This document shows, in pieces, positions 8,525 to 16,955 of a stretch of 64,000 nucleotides of DNA. The notes under the pieces were generated by a model. The model made no database searches, had not been told where the DNA came from, and was given only the letters and a program-made list of their open reading frames with translations. Positions within the stretch are counted from its first letter, which is position 1. Each line of letters starts with the position of its first letter. A program made the translations under genes and the position numbers. The stretch is from Bacillus manliponensis (GTDB taxonomy: Bacteria > Bacillota > Bacilli > Bacillales > Bacillaceae_G). The stretch covers positions 124,001-188,000 of the forward strand of contig NZ_JOTN01000004.1 in NCBI RefSeq assembly GCF_000712595.1, given 5' to 3'.

Positions 8525-8599
8525 GTAAAAGCCCGATTGGTCGGGCTGACACTCAGTGGGGGATGAAGAAAACCCCCACTGAGTGAAGTTTCACTTTAT
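8525..8599 (+). repeat. bcr1 repeat, copy 3 (3' half only)
   Basis: Only the right half of bcr1 is present, from GTAAAAGCCCGATTGG through CACTCAGTGGGGG / CCCCCACTGAGTG to GTTTCACTTTAT. As with copy 1, its terminal TTTAT supplies the stop codon of the neighbouring minus-strand gene (yisN, 8596-8598). Confidence 0.85.
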
Positions 8600-9147
8600 A
8601 TGTTGATATGTAGTTGCTCACCGTTTGCTTTTACAAAGGTGAAGTTATCTTTTGTAATTGTATTGTTACGAACATAATGATGATGGACACTGCAAATTAT
8701 ATCTTCATTATCAAACGTAAGGAAATTAACTCCTTCGCGCAGTTTATCTTTTTGTTGAAAAGATAAGAAGTTGTGACAGTAGATGCAATCATATAAGGAG
8801 TAACCGATTGATTGTAATGTATCTGTTAACAATAAAAAAGAGGATTCAGGAAGTTCTTCCAGCCATTCTTGATAACTTACGAGTAGTTTTTTTCGAATGC
8901 GAATAGTCTCCCCATTTTGCAGGAAGTGCTTTTCATCTGCAACTTGAAGTGTATTTTCTTCGTAGAAGCGAGCTGGTAACCAATTATTGTGATATAGCAG
9001 CTCAAATCCATCTTCAATAATATCTTCTAATAAAAAAGCTTCATCATTCTCTTCATCAAAAAATACCCATTCTCGATTGATAAATTCTACGTTGCCGACC
9101 GTATGAGCACGTGGTTGTGTATATAAAATATGTTTCCGTTGTTTCAT
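8596..9147 (-). CDS. yisN: YisN family protein (DUF2777-like)
   Basis: The 183-residue product sits between yisL and asnO, the place of B. subtilis yisN, and I assign it to that family (DUF2777) with moderate certainty. It has no membrane segment or signal peptide. A short beta-rich N-terminal part (VGNVEFINREWVFFDEEND) is followed by a region with CIYCHNF, in which two cysteines and a histidine could bind a metal, and later a VHHHYVRNN histidine cluster. The function is unknown. The ATG is preceded by AAGGAGAAGG. The stop codon lies inside the bcr1 terminus. Confidence 0.75.
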   Translation of the reverse strand: MKQRKHILYTQPRAHTVGNVEFINREWVFFDEENDEAFLLEDIIEDGFELLYHNNWLPARFYEENTLQVADEKHFLQNGETIRIRKKLLVSYQEWLEELPESSFLLLTDTLQSIGYSLYDCIYCHNFLSFQQKDKLREGVNFLTFDNEDIICSVHHHYVRNNTITKDNFTFVKANGEQLHINI

Positions 9148-9266
9148 GCTTGCCTTCTCCTTTTGATAACGTTTTTTGTTCTTGTTATAGACAGTTCAGT
9201 CTTTCTTTAAACATAAGGAACATACAATGAAAAATGGGCATATACTGAAGCCTAATAAAGTCTGGG

Positions 9267-9538
9267 ATAAAGTGAAACTTCAATCAGTGAGGGTTCTCCA
9301 TCGTCATTGATTGTTAGTTGAACCAATCGGGCTTTTACATCAAAAAGCGAAGACGACTGTTCAAGCACGACAAGCACAAGCTAAGCCTTGGCATGGCGTA
9401 GTTTGTTGCAGAAAGGATTAGCTTGTGACTCGATTGCTTAGGAGTCGTAGCTAGATTCGGGCTGTTCATTTCCTGCCTAAACTTCTCTGAATCCTCTAAA
9501 GTTTAAGGTGGGAGTCTTACAGCACGTTAATGCGGGAT
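9267..9538 (-). repeat. bcr1 repeat, copy 4, split by a 120-bp insertion
   Basis: Read on the minus strand this is a bcr1 from ATCCCGCATTAACGTGCTGTA to CACTTTAT. The two parts, 9267-9338 and 9459-9538, join at CTTTTAC and GGGCTG, which are directly adjacent in the intact copy 8. Between them lies the unrelated 120-bp element annotated separately. Confidence 0.85.
9339..9458 (-). repeat. 120-bp structured repeat (family B) inserted in bcr1
   Basis: On the minus strand the element reads TCTAGCTACGACTCCTAAG ... AACAGTCGTCTTCGCTTTTT. The outer parts share their layout with the elements at 32244-32376 and 33455-33584: CTCCTAnG near the left end and AGTCGnCTnCnCTTTTT at the right end. An inner stem (CACAAGCTAATCC / GGCTTAGCTTGTG) fills the centre. 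I read this as a member of the same intergenic repeat family. Confidence 0.65.
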
Positions 9539-9576
9539 GAATTCGTTAGCACAAATGAGAAAGGGATGATTGTATC

Positions 9577-11424
9577 ATGTGCGGAATTACAGGATGGATT
9601 GATTACAAGCATGGCTTACAGCATGAGAAAGAAACGATTACGAAAATGACAGAAACGCTTTCGAAGCGTGGTCCCGACGATACAAATGTGTGGATGAGTA
9701 GGCATGCTCTCTTCGGTCATAAACGTCTTGCGGTTGTTGATTTAGAAGGCGGAAAGCAACCGATGACACGGAAAAAAGAAGATAATCGCTACACAATTTG
9801 TTATAACGGTGAGCTTTATAATACAGAAGATATTCGCAAAGAACTATTGAAAAAAGGGTATACATTTGAAGGGCATTCTGATACGGAAGTATTGTTATTT
9901 TCTTATATTGAATGGGGAGAGGAGTGTACGCGTCACTTAAATGGTATTTATGCGTTTGCAGTGTGGAATGAAAAGGAAGAAAAAGTATTTATGGCACGTG
10001 ATCGCCTTGGGGTAAAGCCATTATTTTATAAATATGAAGATGGAAAGTTACTGTTTGGATCAGAACTAAAAGCTATTTTAGCTCATCCTAATGTCAAAGC
10101 AGAAATCACAACAGAAGGGCTAGCGGAAGTGTTAGGATTAGGACCTTCGAGAACACCCGGACATGGTATATTTGCGGGAATAGAAGAATTAAGACCAGGG
10201 CATGCATTGACGTTTTCAAAAGATGGAGTAAAGATTTGGTGTTATTGGAATGTCGTCAGTGAAGAGCATACACATACATTTGAGGAAACAGTAGAACAAG
10301 TTCAGTTTTTATTACAAGATGCGATAACACGTCAACTCGTTTCCGATGTACCGTTATGTACGTTTTTATCAGGTGGTGTTGACTCAAGTGCCATTACAGC
10401 ATTTGCTGCAATGCACTATGCAGATGAAGGAAAAGGAAGACTTCATACGTATTCGATTGATTATGAAGATAATGAAAAATATTTTAAAGCAAATGCATTT
10501 CAGCCAAATTCAGATAGTCCGTTCATTGAGAAGATGACAGATACCTTTCATACAATTCATCATCGGTGCGTAATTTCTAATGAGCAATTGGCCGAATATT
10601 TAACAGAAGCGGTTCTCGTTCGTGATTTACCTGGTATGGCTGATATTGATTCATCACTTCTTTGGTTTTGTAGGGAAATTAAACAAGATTTTGTCGTCAG
10701 TTTATCAGGAGAATGTGCAGATGAAATTTTCGGCGGCTATCCGTGGTTTTACCGAGAGGAGGACTTACAATCAAGTAACTTTCCATGGATGCGATCAACG
10801 GAGGCGCGTGAGAAATTATTGCGAAGAGAATGGAGAGAAAAACTACAGTTACGTAATTATGTGCAAAAGCGTTATGAAGAATCCATTAAAGAAACGCCGA
10901 TATTAGAAGGAGAGAGCTCTTTAGAAGCGAAAAGGCGACAATTATTTTACTTAAATATGACTTGGTTTATGACGACGCTATTAGACCGAAAAGATAGAAT
11001 GAGCATGGGAGCTAGCTTAGAAGTGCGTGTACCATTTGCAGATCACCGTCTTGTCGAATATGCGTGGAATATTCCTTGGGAAATGAAAATGTATAAAAAC
11101 CGCGAAAAAGGTCTATTGAGAAAGGCGCTAGAGGGAGTTTTGCCGAATGATGTGTTATATAGAAAGAAAAGTCCTTATCCCAAAACTCATAATCCATACT
11201 ATACAGATGCGGTTACAGTATGGCTACAACAATTGTTAACAGAGAAAGATTCGATTTTACATGAACTATTTGACCGAAAAGAATTACAAGGGTTAATTGA
11301 ATCAGGAGGAAGTGCATTCCAAACGCCATGGTTTGGGCAATTGATGACAGGTCCACAACTATTAGCGCATTTGGCACAAATGCATGTATGGTTTAAGGAA
11401 TATAATATTAATGTGAAAGAGTAG
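9577..11424 (+). CDS. asnO: asparagine synthase (glutamine-hydrolysing), AsnO type
   Basis: The 615-residue enzyme makes asparagine from aspartate, glutamine and ATP. Residues 1-210 are the class II glutamine amidotransferase domain with the nucleophile Cys2 (MCGITGWIDY), RGPDD and SDTEVLL. The synthase domain has the PP-loop LSGGVDSS (about residue 264) and, further on, SLSGECADEIFGGYPWF and MSMGASLEVRVPFAD. By position after yisN and by length it corresponds to AsnO (YisO), which in B. subtilis is expressed in sporulation. The ATG has GAAAGGGA upstream. The bcr1 copy with the insertion ends 38 bases before the start codon. Confidence 0.95.
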   Translation: MCGITGWIDYKHGLQHEKETITKMTETLSKRGPDDTNVWMSRHALFGHKRLAVVDLEGGKQPMTRKKEDNRYTICYNGELYNTEDIRKELLKKGYTFEGHSDTEVLLFSYIEWGEECTRHLNGIYAFAVWNEKEEKVFMARDRLGVKPLFYKYEDGKLLFGSELKAILAHPNVKAEITTEGLAEVLGLGPSRTPGHGIFAGIEELRPGHALTFSKDGVKIWCYWNVVSEEHTHTFEETVEQVQFLLQDAITRQLVSDVPLCTFLSGGVDSSAITAFAAMHYADEGKGRLHTYSIDYEDNEKYFKANAFQPNSDSPFIEKMTDTFHTIHHRCVISNEQLAEYLTEAVLVRDLPGMADIDSSLLWFCREIKQDFVVSLSGECADEIFGGYPWFYREEDLQSSNFPWMRSTEAREKLLRREWREKLQLRNYVQKRYEESIKETPILEGESSLEAKRRQLFYLNMTWFMTTLLDRKDRMSMGASLEVRVPFADHRLVEYAWNIPWEMKMYKNREKGLLRKALEGVLPNDVLYRKKSPYPKTHNPYYTDAVTVWLQQLLTEKDSILHELFDRKELQGLIESGGSAFQTPWFGQLMTGPQLLAHLAQMHVWFKEYNINVKE

Positions 11425-11429
11425 GTGGG

Positions 11430-11495
11430 GTATGAGATATGCTAGGAGCGCTTCTTTTGAAGGGAGATGTTCTCAGTATATCTCTTTCTCGTATA
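11430..11495 (+). terminator. hairpin downstream of asnO
   Basis: GAGATAT and ATATCTC form the base of a long interrupted hairpin just after the asnO stop codon, followed by a modest T-rich tail (TTTCTCG). It is a plausible terminator. Confidence 0.5.
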
Positions 11496-11672
11496 GATAA
11501 CTTTTATTAGTAGGTTAATAGAATAAGTGAGTTAATAGAATTTTTGCTTATTTTGCATTTCATTCCTTCTTTATGTTTCAAACAAGATAGAAGGGGGTAT
11601 GTACTATATATAGAGTAAGTGGTTCGCCTAAATGAAGGTTTTTATAAAAAGACTTTATTTAGAATAATTCTT

Positions 11673-11720
11673 TTGACAGTGTAATTATCGTTTGTTATAC
11701 TTTGTTTATAATAATTTTAA
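11673..11720 (+). promoter_or_regulatory. sigma-A promoter with PerR box upstream of catalase
   Basis: TTGACA (11673-11678) and TATACT (11696-11701) are 17 bases apart. At 11706-11720, around the expected start point, TTATAATAATTTTAA matches the PerR operator TTATAATnATTATAA at all but one specified position. PerR repression of vegetative catalase, relieved by peroxide, is established in Bacillus; its action here is inferred from the site. Confidence 0.82.
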
Positions 11721-11755
11721 AAAAGAAATCATTATCAAAACAGGGGGTTCTCCAT

Positions 11756-13228
11756 TTGAGGAATTTAAATAATCGTTTAACAACAAACCAAGGTGCTCCG
11801 GTGGGAGATAACCAAAATTCTCGTACGGCAGGTCGTCGTGGTCCTGTATTGCTAGAAGACTATCATTTATTAGAAAAGTTGGCTCATTTTGATCGTGAGC
11901 GTATTCCTGAGCGTGTTGTTCATGCGCGTGGTGCCGGTGCTCACGGCGTATTCGTTACGAAAAAGAATATGAAAAACTATACAAAAGCAGCATTTTTGCA
12001 AGATGAAGGGAAAGAAACACCTGTATTCGTGAGATTTTCAACAGTAATTCACGGGCAAGGATCTCCGGAAACAGCACGTGATCCACGTGGATTTGCGGTA
12101 AAGTTTTACACAGAAGAAGGAAACTACGATATCGTTGGGAACCATTTACCAGTATTCTTCATCCGCGATGCGATGAAGTTCCCTGACATGGTACATTCTT
12201 TAAAACCAGCTCCGGACACAAATGTTCAAACGCCAGATCGTTACTGGGATTTCATGACGTTAACGCCGGAATCAACGCATATGTTAACGTGGGTATTCTC
12301 TGATTACGGTACACCTGCAAACTATCGTGAGATGGAAGGATTCGGAGTACATTCATTTAAGTGGATAAATGAAGAGGGGAAAATTGTATATATTAAATAT
12401 CACTGGAAACCAAAACAAGGTGTACGTAACTTTAGTGCAGCAGAGGCGGAAAAAATGCAAGGGAAAGACTTTAACCATGCAACGCGTGATTTATTCGAGG
12501 CTATTCAGCGTGGTGACTACCCAGAGTGGGATCTTTACGTACAAGTGATGAAGTTAGATGAAATGGACTCATTAAGTTTTGATCCGTTAGATCCAACAAA
12601 AGTATGGCCGGAGGATCGCTTCCCGTTAATGGAAGTGGGAACGATGACGTTAAATCGTAATCCGCAAAACTTCTTTGCGGAAGTAGAACAAGCGGCTTTC
12701 TCGCCGAGTGCAACAGTTCCAGGGATTGAACCGTCAGAAGATAAATTATTACAAGGTCGTTTATTCTCATATCCAGATACACAGCGCTATCGTTTAGGTG
12801 CGAACTACTTACAAATTCCGGTAAATTGTCCGTATGCAGCAGTGCATAACCAGCAGCGCGATGGATTTATGCAAGTAAATCAGCAGCCTTCAACAATCAA
12901 TTACGAGCCAAGTCGCCATGCGGAAAACCCAACTGAAGATGCAGCGTACCGTGATTCAACTATGAAACTAGAAGGTTATGTATCTCGTGAAAAAATTGAT
13001 AAGCCAAATGATTTCGAACAAGCGGGTGAGCGTTATCGTTCCTTCTCGAAAGAAGAGAAAGATAATTTAATTGCAAACTTAACAAATGACTTGCAAAGCG
13101 TAGATGAAAAGACGAAGTTATTAGCAATTTGTAACTTCTTCCGTGCAGATCGTGAGTATGGTATGCGCTTAGCTACAGCATTAAAGGTGGATATCTCAGC
13201 ATATTTAGGAGCACCAGATAATAAGTAA
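11756..13228 (+). CDS. katA: vegetative heme catalase
   Basis: The 490-residue protein is a small-subunit monofunctional catalase that breaks hydrogen peroxide into water and oxygen. Visible are the distal histidine in RVVHARGAGAHG, the distal asparagine in YDIVGNHLPVFFIRDA, and the proximal heme-ligand tyrosine in RLFSYPDTQRYRLG. I take the TTG at 11756 (MRNLNNRLTTNQG) as start because CAGGGGG lies upstream and homologues begin with a similar NLNN segment; the longer reading from 11702 would run through the PerR box. It is monocistronic, with a terminator shared with the ammonium transporter gene. Confidence 0.95.
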   Translation: MRNLNNRLTTNQGAPVGDNQNSRTAGRRGPVLLEDYHLLEKLAHFDRERIPERVVHARGAGAHGVFVTKKNMKNYTKAAFLQDEGKETPVFVRFSTVIHGQGSPETARDPRGFAVKFYTEEGNYDIVGNHLPVFFIRDAMKFPDMVHSLKPAPDTNVQTPDRYWDFMTLTPESTHMLTWVFSDYGTPANYREMEGFGVHSFKWINEEGKIVYIKYHWKPKQGVRNFSAAEAEKMQGKDFNHATRDLFEAIQRGDYPEWDLYVQVMKLDEMDSLSFDPLDPTKVWPEDRFPLMEVGTMTLNRNPQNFFAEVEQAAFSPSATVPGIEPSEDKLLQGRLFSYPDTQRYRLGANYLQIPVNCPYAAVHNQQRDGFMQVNQQPSTINYEPSRHAENPTEDAAYRDSTMKLEGYVSREKIDKPNDFEQAGERYRSFSKEEKDNLIANLTNDLQSVDEKTKLLAICNFFRADREYGMRLATALKVDISAYLGAPDNK

Positions 13229-13262
13229 CTGAAACTCTTACATTCTATTTCAATCTCAAATA

Positions 13263-13297
13263 AAAAAGAGGTGGCTAAATATAGTCACCTCTTTTTG
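13263..13297. terminator. bidirectional terminator between katA and nrgA
   Basis: AAAAAGAGGTGGCT / AGTCACCTCTTTTTG forms a stem with a T-run in both directions between the convergent genes. Confidence 0.85.
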
Positions 13298-13307
13298 TGT
13301 TGTAATG

Positions 13308-14570
13308 TTATTTCGCTTCTGTTTGAATCGTAACTTCTCGTGGGGATTTTTCTATATGCTCATACGCTTTTTCACCGTGCATTGATATATCTAATCCCAT
13401 ATGTTCTTCGTATTCATTAGCGCGAACTGGAAGGAATAAGCTGATTCCTTTAATGATGATGTACGTCATAATAATGGTAAATGCATACGTGGCACCGATT
13501 GCAATGGCTTGTTTTCCAAGTAACGCTGCATTTCCATAAAACAACCCATCTGCGCCGGCGCTATTGACTGATGTTGTTGCAAATAAACCTGTCGCAATCC
13601 CACCCCATGTTCCGCCAATGCCGTGGCAGCCAAATGCATCAAGTGTATCGTCATATCCAAGTTTATGTTTTAAGAAGTAAACAGAGGTAAAACAAAGAAC
13701 CCCGCCAATTGCTCCAATTAAAAGTGCAGACATCGGTGTGACAAAGCCGCAAGCAGGCGTAATTGCCACGAGCCCAGAAACTGCCCCGCACGCTGCACCA
13801 AGTACAGTTGGCTTCGATTGGAAAAACCATTCGGCTAAAATCCACGTTAATAAAGAAGCGGCTGCTGCTGTGTTTGTGTTAATGAATGCTGTCATGGCAA
13901 TATCATTTATCGTGAGTGCACTGCCGACATTAAAGCCGAACCACCCGAACCAAAGTAAACCAGCCCCTAATATTGTGAAAGGTAGATGATGCGGCGTAGC
14001 ACTCTCGGCATCTTTTCGTTTTCCAAGAAAAATTGCTAACACTAAGCCAGCGACACCTGAAGTAATATGAACAACATTTCCGCCAGCAAAGTCTAAGGCG
14101 CCGAGTTCGCGTAACCAACCGCCAACGCCCCATACCCAGTGAGCAACAGGGTCATATACAAGTGTCGTCCAAAGAAGTATGAAAATAAGGAATGCTGAGA
14201 ATCTCATTCGTTCAGCAAAAGCACCGGAAATTAGAGCGGGAGTTAAAATGGCAAACATAAGTTGAAACATCATGAATAAGTTGTGGGGAATTGTAGCGCT
14301 GTAGTCTTCGTTTGGTGTGAATGTGACGTTTTGTAATCCGAACCAGTCAAAACTTCCGATTATTCCATTCCAATCTGGTCCAAATGATAAGGAATAACCA
14401 ATCAAAATCCATTGAATGGATACGATTGCCATTGCGCTATAGCTATGCATCGTTGTACTCAGTACGTTTTTGCTGCGAACCATCCCGCCGTAGAAAAGGG
14501 ATAGGCCCGGTGTCATGAGCATGACCATTGCCGTTGTGATAAACAAAAAAACAGAGTCATTCATATTCAT
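13308..14570 (-). CDS. nrgA: ammonium transporter (Amt family)
   Basis: This 420-residue protein is an Amt/MEP/Rh ammonium channel with about eleven transmembrane helices. Signature parts are GLSLFYGGMVRSKN in helix 1, the first pore histidine in GNVVHITSGVAGL and the second in DAFGCHGIGGTWGG, and the DDTLDAFG motif before it. The cytosolic C-terminal tail (NEYEEHMGLDISMHGEKAY) is the regulatory region bound by PII proteins. No glnK/nrgB gene adjoins it, unlike the nrgAB operon of B. subtilis; its regulator must be elsewhere or absent. The ATG has GGAGGG upstream, and two GlnR/TnrA-type boxes precede the gene. Confidence 0.95.
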   Translation of the reverse strand: MNMNDSVFLFITTAMVMLMTPGLSLFYGGMVRSKNVLSTTMHSYSAMAIVSIQWILIGYSLSFGPDWNGIIGSFDWFGLQNVTFTPNEDYSATIPHNLFMMFQLMFAILTPALISGAFAERMRFSAFLIFILLWTTLVYDPVAHWVWGVGGWLRELGALDFAGGNVVHITSGVAGLVLAIFLGKRKDAESATPHHLPFTILGAGLLWFGWFGFNVGSALTINDIAMTAFINTNTAAAASLLTWILAEWFFQSKPTVLGAACGAVSGLVAITPACGFVTPMSALLIGAIGGVLCFTSVYFLKHKLGYDDTLDAFGCHGIGGTWGGIATGLFATTSVNSAGADGLFYGNAALLGKQAIAIGATYAFTIIMTYIIIKGISLFLPVRANEYEEHMGLDISMHGEKAYEHIEKSPREVTIQTEAK

Positions 14571-14586
14571 TTTTGCCCTCCTATAA

Positions 14587-14625
14587 TGTTATATTTTATA
14601 ACATCTTTTGTTATATTTAGTATCA
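14587..14625 (-). promoter_or_regulatory. tandem GlnR/TnrA-type operators of the ammonium transporter
   Basis: At 14587-14603 the palindrome TGTTATATTTTATAACA fits the consensus TGTnAnAwwwTnTnACA fully. A second copy, TGTTATATTTAGTATCA at 14609-14625, fits except for one base. The pair is centred 22 bases apart, about two helical turns, just upstream of the ribosome-binding site. This predicts nitrogen-dependent control; the position close to the start codon suits a GlnR-like repressor better than an activator. Confidence 0.8.
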
Positions 14626-14786
14626 TATTCCACTTTAATTAGAAAATCAACTAATTTTTCTGAAAATTATAATTTTTATGTAAGGAATTCTAACATGAAG
14701 ATTGAGATAACTCGTTTCTATACGATTGACTTCTGAATTGGTATAATATTCTTATAATTAAAAGGTTGAATGTTGGGGGATAAATT

Positions 14787-16094
14787 GTGACGAATATTTG
14801 GAGAAGAAGGACTTGGGTATTGGTTGTTGTATTTTTGTTGCTATTACCGCTAAAGGTAGGAGCAGAAATGAAAGAAGGTTTAGAGGATGAGATGGTATAT
14901 TCCATCGTAGTTGACCGCTTTTATAACGGAGATCCGCACAATGATGCGAAAGTGAATATACATGATGCGCAGGCATATCAAGGCGGGGATATAAAGGGGA
15001 TTATAAAGCGACTCGATTACATAAAAGAAATGGGATTTACAGCGATTATGGTAACGCCACTTGTTGATAGTAAAAGTTATGATGGGTATAAACCAACTGG
15101 CGAAGCGAAAATCAATCCTCATTTTGGTGCGATGGAGGATGTGGTAACTCTTGTGCAGGAAGCACATAAACGAGATATGAAAGTCATTGTCGAATGGGTT
15201 ATGCAAGAAGAGGAAGCGATGATTGATTACGCAGTCTTTTTCGTAACAGAAACGAACATGGATGGATTTTATATAAGAAATACAAAAGATACGAACCGTG
15301 AGGAAGTACACATAATGATGGAACGGATTCAAGGTGAGAAGAAGGATTTTCTATTTCTTGGAGAGGACAATTTTCAGCATGAGTACCACGAACAAATGAA
15401 GAATGTATTAACGAAGACGAACGTTTCTGTGAAGTCATTATATGATGTTACAGCTCGTAATTTAGAACAGGTACAAGCTGTATTTTTAGATAATAATGAA
15501 ACGAAGCGATTTGCACGTGTGGCAAAGGAAAATGAACATTATCCACCAACACGCTTGAAATTAGCGCTTACGTATTTGTACACAACGCCGCACATTCCGG
15601 TTGTGTATTACGGGACAGAAATTGCGATTGATGGTGGAGAAATTCCTGATAATCGCCGGCTAATGGATTTTAAAACAGATAAAGATTTTTTACATTACGT
15701 AACAACGCTTGGAGAGATTCGAAACAGTAGGCCTTCATTAAGGCGGGGAGAGATGGAGTTATTACACGATCAAAATGGAATGAGTGTCATAAAAAGAAGT
15801 TATGAAGGCGAAACTTCACTTGTTGTCATGAATAATACGACAGAAACGCAAAAGGTTACTTTATCTTCGGAAGAACTTGATGGGAAACAGGAATTGCGTG
15901 GTTTATTAGAAGAGGGAATTGTTAGAAAAACAGATGGGAAGTATCATCTCGTTGTGGAACGAGAAACGGCTAACATATATGCAGTCGGTGAAAAAACGGG
16001 CTTAAATTGGTGGTTTATTCTTGCGATTGTTAGTGTGAATGTGGCGTTTATAGCCTTTTTAATTGCGGTAAAGAAACGAAAAAAATCCTCCTAA
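14787..16094 (+). CDS. membrane-anchored alpha-amylase-like protein with degenerate active site
   Basis: The 435-residue product has a signal peptide (residues 1-26), a GH13 TIM-barrel-like domain (YSIVVDRFYNGDPHND, YQGGDIKGIIKRLDYIKEMG, VVYYGTEI), a short beta C-domain, and a C-terminal membrane anchor (about 410-428) followed by KKRKKSS. GH13 region II, normally GFRxD with the nucleophile Asp, reads GFYIR; region IV, normally FLDNHD, reads FLDNNE; region I (normally DxVxNH) reads VEWVMQEE. Only the region III glutamate (FLGEDN) looks kept. It is therefore probably catalytically dead on glucans or repurposed. The GTG start has GGGGG upstream. It has no partner gene. Confidence 0.82.
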   Translation: MTNIWRRRTWVLVVVFLLLLPLKVGAEMKEGLEDEMVYSIVVDRFYNGDPHNDAKVNIHDAQAYQGGDIKGIIKRLDYIKEMGFTAIMVTPLVDSKSYDGYKPTGEAKINPHFGAMEDVVTLVQEAHKRDMKVIVEWVMQEEEAMIDYAVFFVTETNMDGFYIRNTKDTNREEVHIMMERIQGEKKDFLFLGEDNFQHEYHEQMKNVLTKTNVSVKSLYDVTARNLEQVQAVFLDNNETKRFARVAKENEHYPPTRLKLALTYLYTTPHIPVVYYGTEIAIDGGEIPDNRRLMDFKTDKDFLHYVTTLGEIRNSRPSLRRGEMELLHDQNGMSVIKRSYEGETSLVVMNNTTETQKVTLSSEELDGKQELRGLLEEGIVRKTDGKYHLVVERETANIYAVGEKTGLNWWFILAIVSVNVAFIAFLIAVKKRKKSS

Positions 16095-16107
16095 GAGGAT
16101 TTTTTTG
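16079..16107 (+). terminator. terminator overlapping the end of the amylase-like gene
   Basis: AAAAAATCCTCCTAAGAGGATTTTTTT forms an 11-12 bp hairpin that contains the TAA stop codon in its loop region. The same sequence recurs at 16239-16265. Confidence 0.85.
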
Positions 16108-16204
16108 CAGAGTGACGAGAAACCTAAATTTTCAAGAAGAAAAACAAAAAACATACAAAATACGGATGCGAAACTCCTGTTTTAGGTCTATATGTTGTAT
16201 AAGA

Positions 16205-16265
16205 AAAGGGCTGTGGGGACTTTCCCCACAGCCTGGAAAAAAATCCTCCTAAGAGGATTTTTTTG
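16205..16265 (-). terminator. double terminator of yitK
   Basis: Downstream of yitK on the minus strand lie two hairpins in series: AAAAATCCTCTTAGGAGGATTTTTTT (16265-16239) and GGCTGTGGGGA / TCCCCACAGCC followed by CTTTTC (16233-16205). Confidence 0.8.
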
Positions 16266-16757
16266 TTATCGATAGTTAATAAATTGAACGTCGATTGATA
16301 AATCAGCACCGCGTACAGCTGCGATTACAGCTTGTAAGTCATCGCGGCTCTTTCCAGTTACGCGAACTTGATCATCTTGTACTTGTGTTTTTACTTTTAA
16401 CTTTAAGTCTTTAATGATTGTGTTAATTTTCTTCGCGTTATCTTTATCGATACCTTGTTGGATTTTTGCACGCTGACGTACAGTCCCGCCAGAAGCGCTT
16501 TCTAATTTGCCGTACTCTAAGTTTTTCACTGGTACGTCACGTTTAATTAATTTTGAAATTAAAACGTCTTTTACTTGCTCTAGCTTATATTCATCGTCAG
16601 AAGTTAAGACAAGATCTTCTTTTTCTAACTTAATGTCGCTTTTGCTACCTTTAAAGTCATAACGGTTTTGAATTTCTTTTAACGCGATGTTAATTGCATT
16701 TGTTACTTCTGGGAATTCTACTTTTGAAACGATGTCAAAAGAACTATCTTTTGCCAT
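16266..16757 (-). CDS. yitK: UPF0234 nucleotide-binding protein (YitK/YajQ family)
   Basis: The 163-residue protein belongs to the YajQ/UPF0234 family, which has two ferredoxin-like domains and has been reported to bind nucleotides or c-di-GMP in other bacteria. Family marks are [15 protein letters not shown] at the N-terminus, [15 protein letters not shown], and [16 protein letters not shown] near the C-terminus. I chose the ATG at 16757 (MAKDSSF) with GGAGGTG upstream over an ATG three codons earlier. It is divergent from yitL, as in B. subtilis. Function in Bacillus is unknown. Confidence 0.93.
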   Translation of the reverse strand: MAKDSSFDIVSKVEFPEVTNAINIALKEIQNRYDFKGSKSDIKLEKEDLVLTSDDEYKLEQVKDVLISKLIKRDVPVKNLEYGKLESASGGTVRQRAKIQQGIDKDNAKKINTIIKDLKLKVKTQVQDDQVRVTGKSRDDLQAVIAAVRGADLSIDVQFINYR

Positions 16758-16955
16758 AATGGACACCTCCGGATTAATCTCACTCTCATAAAGAGTTTTA
16801 TTATGTAGTTGATCAAAAATGACCGTCTGATTTTATTTCCACTTCTATTATAGTGAAATTTCTCGTTTTGAACAAATGGAGAAAAAAACGTGTTATAATG
16901 GACCTTTGTTTGGAAAGATAAATGTAACAGTTGATTATAGAAAGGAAGTACAAAT

